A stretch of DNA of 15,623 nucleotides from CAZPMO01 sp964587515 (lineage in GTDB: Bacteria; Pseudomonadota; Alphaproteobacteria; MPNO01). The notes under the pieces were generated by a model that was given only the letters and a program-made list of their open reading frames with translations, was not told the DNA's origin and made no database searches. The stretch covers positions 1 to 15,623 of the forward strand of contig CAZPMO010000116.1 in the NCBI GenBank assembly GCA_964587515.1. The letters are read 5' to 3'. The translations under genes and the position numbers were made by a program. Position 1 is the first letter of the stretch. Every line of letters starts with the position of its first letter. Positions 1-7,714 of the stretch are shown piece by piece.

Positions 1-72
1 CCGAAATAATGACCGCGATCAACTCCGGCCACCGGGAGCGGCGTTCGAGCAATGCCAAAATCTGGTCTCTCA
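1..72 (-). CDS. Possible 5' end of an unidentified gene, cut by the window edge
   Basis: On the minus strand an ATG at 72 opens a frame that stays open for 24 codons to the window edge. The visible peptide starts MRDQILALLERR and is too short to assign to a family. It follows the HAD hydrolase gene on the same strand after a 91-base gap. A GTG two codons earlier is an alternative start, and no strong ribosome binding site is visible. Two plus-strand frames are also open over part of this stretch, so coding is uncertain. Confidence 0.3.
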
Positions 73-163
73 TGTCCACGCTATTCCGTCTAACGAGTTA
101 TGCCCATTGCCGCGGCCCACATATAGATAAGGGCGGTTTGTCATGTTCCAACCAATAACTACT

Positions 164-1042
164 CTACCACACGAATTCACCGATCGCCGCCACCGGTCGC
201 CGGCCCTCGCGCGCGCAGAATTCGGCGATCTTTTCCTGGTCGGGCGCGACGCCGTCGCGCACGCCCAGCTCGTCACCATGAATGCCACCCACAACCAGCA
301 CTGAATCTATCCCCGCCGCCTCGGCTCCGGCAATATCTGTTCGCAGAGAATCTCCGACGGCGACAATTCGGCCGCGATCGGAAATGCCCAATTGTTCGAA
401 GCAGAAACCATAGATGGACGGGTGCGGTTTACCAAGATAGCGCACCGAGCCGCCAAGCTCCTCGAAGCGAGCGGCGAGCGCCCCGGCGCAAATGATGCGT
501 TGCTCGCCCCGGATCACCACGAGATCGGGGTTGGCGCATATCATCGGCACGCTGATTTCGGCGGCATCACGCAGAAGCGTCTCGTAATCCTCGACCCGCT
601 CGTCGTCGAGCCATGGGCCGGTATTCAGGATGAGATCAGCTTCGGCGACCGTCTCGACGACCTCCATATCGAGCCCCTCGAACAGACCGAGATCGCGGTT
701 CGGCCCGATGTGAAGGCAACGGCGTCCAATGTCGGCATACCAGGGATCGGAACGGGTTCTCAATTCAAGCCATGTCGCCTCTCCCGACGACATCACGGCG
801 CCACAGAATTCCTCCGGCATCCCCATCGCGATCATTGATTCCGTGACCGCGGAGCCGCGCCGGGGCGCGTTGGAAAGCATGACGAATTTCTTGCCTTCGG
901 CTTCAATGCGCCGAAGCGTGTCGACCACGTTCGGGTAAAGCGAGATGCCGTTATGAATGACCCCCCAGAGATCGAGGACAAAACCGTCATAGTCGGAAGC
1001 CAAGGCCCGTACGCCGGACAGCAAGGGGATTTCGGGAATCAT
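164..1042 (-). CDS. Class IIA HAD-superfamily hydrolase (TIGR01459-like)
   Basis: This 292-residue protein is a haloacid-dehalogenase-fold phosphatase of the class IIA (NagD-like) group, probably cytoplasmic and of unknown substrate. Visible motifs are motif I DLWGVIHNG (residues 24-32, nucleophile D24), motif II MLSNAPR (S57), motif III LGKPHP (K205) and motif IV VGDSLRTDIAG (D231 and D236). Between motifs II and III lies the class IIA cap domain. In motif I the second acidic position of the usual DxD is tryptophan (W26); this DxWG form is characteristic of the subfamily annotated TIGR01459 in alphaproteobacteria. Length is normal. The ATG at 1042 has no clear Shine-Dalgarno sequence. The gene lies 97 bases downstream of the EAL gene on the same strand. 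Family assignment is firm; substrate is unknown. Confidence 0.9.
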   Translation of the reverse strand: MIPEIPLLSGVRALASDYDGFVLDLWGVIHNGISLYPNVVDTLRRIEAEGKKFVMLSNAPRRGSAVTESMIAMGMPEEFCGAVMSSGEATWLELRTRSDPWYADIGRRCLHIGPNRDLGLFEGLDMEVVETVAEADLILNTGPWLDDERVEDYETLLRDAAEISVPMICANPDLVVIRGEQRIICAGALAARFEELGGSVRYLGKPHPSIYGFCFEQLGISDRGRIVAVGDSLRTDIAGAEAAGIDSVLVVGGIHGDELGVRDGVAPDQEKIAEFCAREGRRPVAAIGEFVW

Positions 1043-1139
1043 CGGATATTATCTGCACCGAAAATGGATTTGGGATCCGAACTAGCATCAATGTTCGATT
1101 CTTGCCACGACGGCGAGCGAAATGAAAGCGGCTGCTTGA

Positions 1140-2393
1140 TCACGCGGATTGTGCGAATTTTGGTTCACCGAACAGGTACCCTTGGCCGAAATCGATCTGA
1201 AAATCGAGAATTTCGAGCAGCATCGGCTCGGATTCGATTTTCTCGACGATCAAATCGATACCTTGCCGCTCCAGTGTGCGTTTCAGATCCTGGATGCTGA
1301 CGTCGAACGAGGAATTGGGCGACGTGAATTCCCGCAGTAAGGTCACCGCCTCGATCTTCACGAACTTGAAATTTTGTTCGGCGAGCCCGGCATAGTCGAG
1401 GTTCAGGCTCGCGACCTGGTCCATCGAAAAGCGGAAGCCCAGACGGGCAAGCCGGGAAAGTTGCCGCATGATGTGGTCGTCCCGGCTCGCGACAGTCGCC
1501 TGCGAAAGCTCGAATATCAGGTTGGGCGCGAGGCCGGCGTTCTCACTCATGAACTCGACGAACTCCTGGAAGAACATGTGATCGGCGAGGGTATACGGCG
1601 AGATATTGCAGAAATAGCCGACATTCCGGTTCCTGCCATGGGTCTTCCGCAGCAGTTGAACGCAGCGGAACAGCAGCATGTTGTCGATCGCGGTGATCAG
1701 CCCTTCCCGCTCGGCGATCCCGATATATTGCTCGGGAACGATGATCGATCCGTCGTCGGCGCGAATTCGGGTAAACGCTTCGAGGAACTTCCGCTTGCGC
1801 TGCGGCAGGCTGACGATGGGTTGCAGCACCAGGTCCACGCGATCGCGCTTCAACCCTTCCTGTATGATGTGCAGGATGACGTTGTCGTTCAGGCCGTCGG
1901 CGACCGGCGCGACGGCGCGGCTGGCGTCGACGGCGGGCGTGGTGCGGTCGATCGGACCCTGGAAACCGTGGTCGGCCGCTTCATCGGCGGCATGGGCCGG
2001 TGGCGCGGTCAATCGCGTGACAAGATTTTGCAGCATGCGGACCTCGGAAACCATATGGTCGAAGTCCTTTTGGAAATCCTGGCTGACCCGGGCCCCCTTG
2101 AACCCGGCCAGCGCTTCGTGAATGCCGCCGACCTCGCCACGCGCGAGATTGAGCTCGCGCATCACGTCGCCGTGCGACAAACGAAGGTCCTGTATCTCCT
2201 CGGCAAGCCGGCTCTGCTGCTCCTGACGCGAGAAGATCTCGTGCAGCAGCGCGAACGCCAGCAGCAGGGCGCCGCCGATCGTCAATCCGGTTTCCATCCC
2301 TACGGATGGCACGAGACGTGGCAGCGCTATGGCGACGGCCGCGGCGACCATCGCGTAAATTAGAGCAACCAGCAGGTGGCGCAGGATCGGCAT
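1140..2393 (-). CDS. Membrane-anchored coiled-coil protein with degenerate EAL domain
   Basis: This 417-residue protein has two N-terminal hydrophobic segments (about residues 6-27 and 34-52), a predicted coiled coil (about 53-125), a linker rich in Ala and Pro, and a C-terminal EAL domain (about 172-412). EAL domains hydrolyse or bind cyclic di-GMP. Retained positions include Q191, E205 (in EAF instead of EAL), N263 (FCNISP), E295, K346, E384 and Q404. However, the metal-binding DDFGTG stretch reads MDQVAS (D325 kept, second Asp replaced by Gln) and the following KID is KIE. Loss of the second Asp suggests little or no phosphodiesterase activity, so a c-di-GMP receptor role is inferred. Two membrane segments plus coiled coil plus inactive EAL recalls Caulobacter TipF, a flagellar positioning factor, but homology to TipF is not established. 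The ATG at 2393 is preferred: an upstream GTG at 2531 would overlap pyrD and adds 46 atypical residues. Confidence 0.85.
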   Translation of the reverse strand: MPILRHLLVALIYAMVAAAVAIALPRLVPSVGMETGLTIGGALLLAFALLHEIFSRQEQQSRLAEEIQDLRLSHGDVMRELNLARGEVGGIHEALAGFKGARVSQDFQKDFDHMVSEVRMLQNLVTRLTAPPAHAADEAADHGFQGPIDRTTPAVDASRAVAPVADGLNDNVILHIIQEGLKRDRVDLVLQPIVSLPQRKRKFLEAFTRIRADDGSIIVPEQYIGIAEREGLITAIDNMLLFRCVQLLRKTHGRNRNVGYFCNISPYTLADHMFFQEFVEFMSENAGLAPNLIFELSQATVASRDDHIMRQLSRLARLGFRFSMDQVASLNLDYAGLAEQNFKFVKIEAVTLLREFTSPNSSFDVSIQDLKRTLERQGIDLIVEKIESEPMLLEILDFQIDFGQGYLFGEPKFAQSA

Positions 2394-2478
2394 CGAAGAA
2401 TCCGGCGTTGTTAATCCACCGTTAATGATGAACAAAGTGTCTTGAAAACTGGTTAACGGAAATTCACCAATCTCGAAT

Positions 2479-3555
2479 TTATTGGTGATCGGCGCCCACC
2501 GCGTCCGCGATCGTGGCATAGCGGTCTTCACGCAGCGACCGGGCCAGATGCGATTTGATGCGCGTGACCAGTCCCGGCCCCTCGAAGACCAGCGCCGAAT
2601 AAAGCTGCACCAGCGATGCGCCGGCGCGGATCACCGCATAGGCGTCTTCACCCGAGCCGACGCCGCCGCTGCCGATGATCGGAATCCGTCCTCCTGTCAG
2701 GGTAAACATGTCCGATACACATCGAAGCACCCTGGGAAAAAGCGGCGCGCCGCTGAGCCCGCCAATCTCGCCACGATCACGTGAGCGCAGGCTTTCCGGC
2801 CGGTCGATCGTGGTGTTCGCGACGATCAGCCCGTCGATCCCGGCGGCGAGACAAATCTCGGCGATATCGCGCCGCTCACCATCGTCGAGGTCGGGGGCTA
2901 TCTTCACCAGAAGGGGCGGTTTGTCGCGGGTGACCAGCGCGGCCCGGTCGCGCGCGGCCAGCGAACGCGCGATCAAATCTTCGAAAAGCGCGCGCGACTG
3001 TAACGCGCGCAATCCCGGCGTGTTGGGCGAGGAGATATTGATCACAAGATAATCGGCCAGCGGCGTCAACGTCTCGATGCCGATCTCGTAATCGGCGGCG
3101 CCGTCCTCGGTGTCCTTGTTGCGCCCGACATTGGCGCCCATCGGACCGGGAGGACGAGGCCGACCACGCCGCGCGGCCAGCCGGCCGGCAAAGGCCGCGA
3201 GCCCCCCGCCGTTGAAGCCGAGCCGGTTGATCACCGCCCGGTCGTCGGTCAGCCGGAATAGTCGGGGTCGGGGGTTGCCGGGCTGAGGCAGCGGCGTGAC
3301 CGTGCCGGCCTCGACAAAACCGAATCCGGCCGCGAGCATTGCCTCGCCGACCTCGGCGTCCTTGTCGAACCCGGCCGACAACCCGATGGGGTTTGCGAAT
3401 TCGAGCCCCCATACCCGGGTCGCCAAAACCGGATCGTCGGGCGTGCGCACTGCCGGCATTAAACCGGAGCGAAGCGCCAAGATCGCGAACCGGTGCGCCG
3501 TTTCCGGCGGCAGCAACCTCAGAACCGGTCCGGCGAGTCCATAGAGATCGGCCAA
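2479..3555 (-). CDS. pyrD: Dihydroorotate dehydrogenase (quinone), class 2
   Basis: PyrD oxidises dihydroorotate to orotate in pyrimidine synthesis, using FMN and passing electrons to membrane quinone. The 358 residues show the full class 2 pattern: an N-terminal amphipathic region (YGLAGPVLRLLPPETAHRF) that docks to the membrane, GLSAGFDKD (59-66), EAGTVTPLPQPGNP, NRLGFN, GANVGRNK, NISSPNTPGLR (173-183, catalytic base S176), VKIAPD (K218), NTTIDRP (247-253) and the FMN phosphate site GSGGVGSGEDA. The start is TTG at 3555. A stop lies 14 codons upstream in frame with no ATG or GTG between, and AAGGG sits just upstream, so the TTG is well supported. The gene is divergent from sufE and lies 85 bases upstream of the EAL gene on the same strand. 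Confidence 0.97.
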   Translation of the reverse strand: MADLYGLAGPVLRLLPPETAHRFAILALRSGLMPAVRTPDDPVLATRVWGLEFANPIGLSAGFDKDAEVGEAMLAAGFGFVEAGTVTPLPQPGNPRPRLFRLTDDRAVINRLGFNGGGLAAFAGRLAARRGRPRPPGPMGANVGRNKDTEDGAADYEIGIETLTPLADYLVINISSPNTPGLRALQSRALFEDLIARSLAARDRAALVTRDKPPLLVKIAPDLDDGERRDIAEICLAAGIDGLIVANTTIDRPESLRSRDRGEIGGLSGAPLFPRVLRCVSDMFTLTGGRIPIIGSGGVGSGEDAYAVIRAGASLVQLYSALVFEGPGLVTRIKSHLARSLREDRYATIADAVGADHQ

Positions 3556-3625
3556 ATCGAGGCCCTTTTTTCGCCCAATCGCGGCGCGAGCCTATCGAAA
3601 TCACCGTCAAGCGCAAGCACGATCG

Positions 3626-3654
3626 TTGATCGGCGGGGGCGGGGCTTCTATATG
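3626..3654 (+). promoter_or_regulatory. Candidate sigma70-type promoter for sufE
   Basis: TTGATC at 3626-3631 and TATATG at 3649-3654 are separated by 17 bases, each matching four of six consensus bases. Transcription would start near 3661, only a few bases before the ATG at 3665. The call rests on sequence resemblance alone. Confidence 0.35.
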
Positions 3655-3664
3655 GTCCGTGGTA

Positions 3665-4141
3665 ATGGACGAACACGAAACGATCGAAGAAGCAAAACGG
3701 AATATCGCCGAGGAATTCGCGTTTCTCGGCGATTGGGTGCAGCGCTATGAATATATCGTCGAGCTGGGCCGAAAATTGCCCGATCTGCCCGAGGATTTAC
3801 GCGTCGATTCCCATCTGGTGCCGGGCTGCCAATCCCGCGTCTGGTTTTACGCACGGCGCGACGGCGACCTGATCCGATTCGAGGCCGACAGCGACGCGGT
3901 CATCGTGCGTGGTCTGATCGCGCTGCTGCTGCGCATTTATTCGGCCCGACTGCCGCGCGAAATCATCGAAACGCCGCCGGAATTTTTCGAGACGCTGGAA
4001 CTCGGCTCTCATCTCAGCGGCAGCCGCGCCAACGGGCTGCATGCCATGGTCCAGCGCATCCAGGCCTTCGCCCGGGCCTACCAGGATGCAACTGATGCGG
4101 CGGAAATCGCTCCCGAAACACTGTCCGGGAACGATTGCTAG
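3665..4141 (+). CDS. sufE: Cysteine desulfuration protein SufE
   Basis: SufE accepts persulfide sulfur from the cysteine desulfurase SufS and passes it to the SufBCD scaffold for Fe-S cluster assembly in the cytoplasm. The protein is 158 residues, close to the family's usual 140-160. The N-terminus has the typical FAFLGDWVQRYEYIVELG segment and LPDLPED. The sulfur-accepting cysteine is C55 in VPGCQSRVWF, followed by the conserved basic and hydrophobic core and the typical SRANGLHAM segment near the C-terminus. ATG 3665 is chosen because an in-frame TTG at 3626 would add a low-complexity Gly-rich stretch. No Shine-Dalgarno sequence precedes the ATG, which fits a near-leaderless transcript. The other suf genes are not in the window. 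Confidence 0.95.
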   Translation: MDEHETIEEAKRNIAEEFAFLGDWVQRYEYIVELGRKLPDLPEDLRVDSHLVPGCQSRVWFYARRDGDLIRFEADSDAVIVRGLIALLLRIYSARLPREIIETPPEFFETLELGSHLSGSRANGLHAMVQRIQAFARAYQDATDAAEIAPETLSGNDC

Positions 4142-4165
4142 GAAATTGTTCACCAATTGGGACAA

Positions 4166-4187
4166 GGGTCGACCCCTTGATCGACCC
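4166..4187. repeat. Inverted repeat between sufE and the aminotransferase gene
   Basis: GGGTCGA (4166-4172) and TCGACCC (4181-4187) are perfect 7-base inverted arms around an 8-base spacer. No T run follows, so it is not a standard intrinsic terminator. It could be an mRNA hairpin or a protein-binding site controlling the aminotransferase gene that begins 20 bases later. Confidence 0.4.
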
Positions 4188-4207
4188 GCCCCGATTGTGG
4201 TTTTGAT

Positions 4208-5080
4208 ATGCACACGATGCCTGGACGATCCGTAACCTATCATCAAGGCGCCTGGCACGACGGCAATCCGCCGATGCTGGGCCCGATGACGCATTCGCTG
4301 TGGATGGCGTCCGCGGTGTTCGACGGCGCCCGTTCGTTCGGCGGACGTCTCGCGCCGGATATCGGCCGCCATTGCGCGCGGGCGATCGCCTCGGCGGAAT
4401 CGTTCGGCATGACGCCCGGCGTCACGGCCGACGAAATCGTCGCCCTGTCGTGGGAAGGCATCGAGAAATTCGCCGAGGATGCGGAACTCTATATCCGCCC
4501 GTTGTTCTATTTCGAAGACGGCTTCGTGACGCCCAACCTCGAATCGACGCGCTTCATGCTGTCGATCTTCGAGGCGCCGATGCCGAAATGGCACGGCACC
4601 ACCGCCTGCCTGTCGAGCTATCGCCGGCCGTCCCCGGAAACCGCGCCGACCGGGGCCAAGGCGGCGTGTCTCTACCCCAATGTCGCCCGCGCCATGATGG
4701 AGGCCCGCGAAAAGGGTTTCGATTCCGCGGTCGTCCTCGATTCGCTGGGCAATGTCGCCGAATTCACCACCAGCAACCTGTTCATCGCCAAGAACCAGAC
4801 GGTGAGAACCCCCATCGCAAACGGCAGCTTCTTGGCCGGGATCACACGCTGGCGCGTGATGGAACTGCTGCGCGGCGCGAAGGTCGCGGTCGAAGAATGC
4901 ACGCTGCGGTTCGAGGACGTGCTCGACGCCGACGAGGTATTCCTGACCGGCAACTACTCGAAGGTGTTGCCGGTGGTGAAAATCGAAGACCGGGAATACC
5001 AGCAGGGGCGCTTCGGTCAACTCGCCCACAAGCTCTATTTCGAATTCGCCGCGCGCGAAGGACGCAGGCTGGCGGCGTGA
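4208..5080 (+). CDS. Branched-chain amino acid aminotransferase, PLP class IV
   Basis: This fold-type IV PLP enzyme probably interconverts leucine, isoleucine and valine with their 2-oxo acids. It is 290 residues, slightly shorter than E. coli IlvE. The PLP lysine is K151 in PTGAKAACLYPN. Other family signatures are VFDGARSFGG (38-46), RHCARAI with SAESFGM, YIRPLF (95-100), GNVAEFTTSNLF (181-192, with the conserved Glu E185), NGSFLAGITR (205-214) and DEVFLTGN. These match the compact alphaproteobacterial aminotransferase type. Class IV enzymes also include D-amino acid aminotransferases and aminodeoxychorismate lyase, so substrate is inferred. ATG 4208 has no strong Shine-Dalgarno sequence; an in-frame ATG at 4217 is the alternative. 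The stop overlaps the next gene's GTG start, implying translational coupling. Confidence 0.88.
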   Translation: MHTMPGRSVTYHQGAWHDGNPPMLGPMTHSLWMASAVFDGARSFGGRLAPDIGRHCARAIASAESFGMTPGVTADEIVALSWEGIEKFAEDAELYIRPLFYFEDGFVTPNLESTRFMLSIFEAPMPKWHGTTACLSSYRRPSPETAPTGAKAACLYPNVARAMMEAREKGFDSAVVLDSLGNVAEFTTSNLFIAKNQTVRTPIANGSFLAGITRWRVMELLRGAKVAVEECTLRFEDVLDADEVFLTGNYSKVLPVVKIEDREYQQGRFGQLAHKLYFEFAAREGRRLAA

Positions 5081-5913
5081 CCGATAATCCGAATGCGGGA
5101 ATGCGCACGGCCTGGGCGAAACGCAGCGTCAACTGGCTGAAAAGAGCACCCGAAGCAGCTTCCCCCGACGATTATTACAATCAGCTCGTGATCGGCGCGG
5201 CCGGTATCGCACCGGGCGACAAGGTACTCGATCTCGCCTCCGGCACCGGCGAGCCGGCGATCAGCATCGCCCAGGCGGTTGGCGACAACGGCGCCGTCGT
5301 CGCCTGCGATTTCTCGCCGGAGATGCTTTCCGGCGCGCGGCCCCGCGCGCACAATCTCGGGCTCGACCAGGTTCAATTCGCCGTCGCCGATATGGAGACC
5401 CTGCCCTATCCGGATGGCGCCTTCGATGCATTGACCTGCCGCTTCGGCCTGATGTTCCCGTCGGACAGGGTGCGCGCGGCGTCGGAGGCGAGACGGGTTC
5501 TCAGGCCCAGCGCGAAAGCGGCTTTTGTCGTCTGGGGGCCGCTACAGGACAATCCGCTGCACGAGAAAATTGCCGCCACAGTGTGCGAATTCTTCGGCGA
5601 GCCAATTCCCGCCAAACCGCCGCTGCGGAATGTCCTCGGCGGCGACGGCGCGCTTTCGGACGTGCTGAGAGCCGCCGGTTTCGCCGACGTGACCGAGCGC
5701 GCGGTGCGGGAAACCCGGAACGTCGAGGCGGACGCCGCTTTCTGGCGCGATCGCATTCTGCGAAACCATTTCGACCGGTATCAGACCCTCGATGAAAACG
5801 GACAGGCTGCGCTGGAAGACGCCGTCGAAGGGGCTTTCGCGCCGTACCGCGACGGCGGGACCTATCGCCTGATGCAGCACGTAAAACTGGGGGTGGGGAT
5901 CGCGCCGGGCTGA
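5077..5913 (+). CDS. Class I SAM-dependent methyltransferase (UbiE-like fold)
   Basis: The 278-residue product is a Rossmann-fold methyltransferase of the Methyltransf_11/UbiE-like type. Motif I is VLDLASGTGEP (residues 50-60), followed by VVACDFSPEML, VQFAVADMETLPYPDGAFDALTCRFGL (motifs II and III) and EARRVLRPSAKAAFVVWG, the usual pattern for small-molecule methyltransferases. The C-terminal part (FFGEPIPAKPP, then an FADV segment and a variable region) probably forms the substrate lid. The substrate cannot be read from sequence; quinone and polyketide-like methylases share this core. The GTG start at 5077 overlaps the aminotransferase TGA (GTGA); an ATG at 5101 is a weaker alternative. The gene converges on lysS with a 12-base gap. 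The same frame stays open upstream to 4300, but that part is a shadow of the aminotransferase gene. Confidence 0.88.
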   Translation: MTDNPNAGMRTAWAKRSVNWLKRAPEAASPDDYYNQLVIGAAGIAPGDKVLDLASGTGEPAISIAQAVGDNGAVVACDFSPEMLSGARPRAHNLGLDQVQFAVADMETLPYPDGAFDALTCRFGLMFPSDRVRAASEARRVLRPSAKAAFVVWGPLQDNPLHEKIAATVCEFFGEPIPAKPPLRNVLGGDGALSDVLRAAGFADVTERAVRETRNVEADAAFWRDRILRNHFDRYQTLDENGQAALEDAVEGAFAPYRDGGTYRLMQHVKLGVGIAPG

Positions 5914-5925
5914 ACCCGAACGCGG

Positions 5926-7512
5926 CTACTCCACGACCGCGTCTTCGCCGGCAAGAACGCGCTGGATCAGCGCCACCGTTTCGTCCTTGCCATAGAGCGC
6001 GACGAAGGAACCGAAACGCGGCCCCTGGGACTGGCCCAGAAGAATCTCATAAAGCGCGCGGAACCAATCGCGCAGATTTTCGAATTCAAGCCGTTTGCCG
6101 ACCTCGTAAACATCGGTCTGGATGGTCTCGGCGTCGGCATCGGCGGGCAATGCTTCGAACGCGGCGACAAGGTCGACGAGCGCGGCGCGTTCCATCTCGC
6201 TGGGCGCCCGGTAGTTCTTCGCCGGCTTCACGAAATCCCGGTAATAGGCGATCGAATATTCGACCAACCGATCGAGTATGGGCGCGGTCTCGGGCGTCGC
6301 GTCGGGCGCGTAGCGGGTGATGAAGCCCCACAGCACCGCCTTGTCCTCGGTATTACAGACGCTGGCGAGATTCAGCAGCAGGCCGAAACTGACATGTCCC
6401 TCGGGCGCGGGCGGCGCGCCGGCATGGATGTGGAACGCCGGGTTGTCGAGGCGCGCCGCTGCGTCATGCTCGGCGTATTTCTCGAGAAACGTCAGATAAT
6501 CGTCGACATGGTGCGGGATCACGTCGAAGAACAACCGCTTCGCCTTGCGCGGCGAATTGAACATATAGAGTGTGAGGCTTTCGGGCGGCGCATAGCGCAG
6601 CCATTCCTCGACCGAGAGCCCATTGCCGCGCGATTTCGAAATCTTCTCGCCGTTCTCGTCGAGGAACAGCTCGTAGGTGAAGCCCACGGGTGGCTTGCCG
6701 CCGAGACTCTTGCAGATGCGCCCCGACAGCCGCACGGATTCGATCAGATCCTTGCCCGACATTTCGTAATCGACACCCAGCGCGACCCAGCGCATGGCCC
6801 AGTCGGCCTTCCATTGCAGCTTGCAGTGACCACCTGTGACCGGCGTCTCATAGACGTTTCCGTCCTCGTCCTCATAGGCGATGCTGCCGGCGTCCACGTC
6901 GCGCGCGACCACCGGGACCTGCAGCACGCGCCCGGTGCGCGGACACACCGGCAGGAACGGGCTGTAGGTGGCGCGGCGCTCCTCGCCGAGCGTCGGCAGA
7001 ATTATCTGCATGATCTCGTCGTAATGCGCCAGCACGCCCATTAGCGTGTCGTCGAAGCGGCCCGAACGATAGCAATCGGTGGCGGACTGAAATTCGTAAT
7101 CGAACCCGAACGCGTCCAGGAACGACATCAGGCGCGCGTTGTTGTGGTGGCCGAAACTCTCATGGGTGCCGAACGGATCGGGGATCGCGGTCAGCGGCTT
7201 GCCGAGATGTTCGGCCAGCATTTCCTGGTTGGGCAGGTTGTCGGGCACCTTGCGCAGCCCGTCCATATCGTCGGAGAACGCGAATAGCCGCGTCGGCGCG
7301 TCGGACAGCAACCCGAAGGCATGCCGCACCATGGTGGTGCGCACCACCTCGCCGAACGTGCCGATATGCGGCAGCCCGGACGGGCCGTAGCCGGTCTCGA
7401 ACAACACATAGCCCTTCTCGGGCACGCCATCGCCAAGCCGGTCGAGCAGCTGCCTCGCCTCCGCGAATGGCCAGGACTTCGCTGCCATCGCCTGATCGCG
7501 ATCGATCGTCAC
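5926..7512 (-). CDS. lysS: Lysine--tRNA ligase, class I
   Basis: This enzyme charges tRNA-Lys with lysine in the cytoplasm. It is the class I form, found in archaea, spirochaetes and many alphaproteobacteria, and unrelated to the common class II LysRS. The 528-residue protein has the HIGH-equivalent HIGTFGEV near residue 49 and the KMSKS-equivalent KISKSRGNG at about 290-298. Between them are conserved segments such as ETGYGPSGLPHIG, DDMDGLRKVP, FGHHNNARLMSFLD and GGHCKLQWKADWAMRW. The GTG at 7512 is preferred because AAGGA (7520-7524) sits 7 bases upstream. A GTG at 7530 would add six residues and has no binding site, and an ATG at 7488 is also possible. The gene converges on the methyltransferase and is divergent from the transporter. 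Confidence 0.95.
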   Translation of the reverse strand: MTIDRDQAMAAKSWPFAEARQLLDRLGDGVPEKGYVLFETGYGPSGLPHIGTFGEVVRTTMVRHAFGLLSDAPTRLFAFSDDMDGLRKVPDNLPNQEMLAEHLGKPLTAIPDPFGTHESFGHHNNARLMSFLDAFGFDYEFQSATDCYRSGRFDDTLMGVLAHYDEIMQIILPTLGEERRATYSPFLPVCPRTGRVLQVPVVARDVDAGSIAYEDEDGNVYETPVTGGHCKLQWKADWAMRWVALGVDYEMSGKDLIESVRLSGRICKSLGGKPPVGFTYELFLDENGEKISKSRGNGLSVEEWLRYAPPESLTLYMFNSPRKAKRLFFDVIPHHVDDYLTFLEKYAEHDAAARLDNPAFHIHAGAPPAPEGHVSFGLLLNLASVCNTEDKAVLWGFITRYAPDATPETAPILDRLVEYSIAYYRDFVKPAKNYRAPSEMERAALVDLVAAFEALPADADAETIQTDVYEVGKRLEFENLRDWFRALYEILLGQSQGPRFGSFVALYGKDETVALIQRVLAGEDAVVE

Positions 7513-7538
7513 GCTAATTTCCTTATTCACAATACGCG

Positions 7539-7560
7539 GCGCGCCAGAACCTAGGCGCGC
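7539..7560. repeat. GC-rich inverted repeat upstream of lysS
   Basis: GCGCGCC (7539-7545) and GGCGCGC (7554-7560) are perfect 7-base inverted arms around an 8-base spacer. The element lies 27-48 bases upstream of the preferred lysS start, within the 136-base gap separating it from the divergent leader ORF. It may be a 5' leader hairpin in lysS mRNA or an operator. GC-only arms arise easily by chance in this genome. Confidence 0.35.
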
Positions 7561-7648
7561 GCGTGAATCGCGTCAATGGCGGTGGGTCAGGGCGTCGGGC
7601 ATTTCCCTAACACTTCTCCGATCTGTATTCTCGCCTCCGGAGGTCAGG

Positions 7649-7714
7649 ATGCCTGGATCAAGCCGTTTGCCGTCGCAAAGTTGCGGCCGGCTCCATCACG
7701 GGCCGGGCCGGTGA
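7649..7714 (+). CDS. Candidate 21-residue leader ORF coupled to the MFS gene
   Basis: An ATG at 7649 is preceded by a strong GGAGG (7639-7643, spacing 5) and opens a 21-codon frame. It begins MPGSSRLPSQ and ends at TGA 7712-7714. That stop overlaps the GTG (7711) which is the best start of the MFS transporter, in the same GTGA arrangement seen at two other gene junctions here. The transporter GTG has no binding site of its own, so translation may depend on this leader. No family is recognisable. A sequencing frameshift joining the two frames is the alternative explanation. Confidence 0.45.
   Translation: MPGSSRLPSQSCGRLHHGPGR

Noticed and set aside
374..1042. Tryptophan in place of the second Asp in HAD motif I as a sign of inactivation
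   Set aside because: The DxWG form is typical of this HAD subfamily, and the nucleophile, Lys and motif IV aspartates are intact, so it is not evidence of a broken gene.
2876..3676. A 266-codon minus-strand frame overlapping pyrD
   Set aside because: Out-of-frame shadow of pyrD, rich in Arg and Gly, with no motifs.
4300..5076. Upstream extension of the methyltransferase frame by 259 codons
   Set aside because: It overlaps the aminotransferase gene, is Arg/Gly-rich shadow sequence and has no protein-family signals; the methyltransferase begins at the GTGA overlap.
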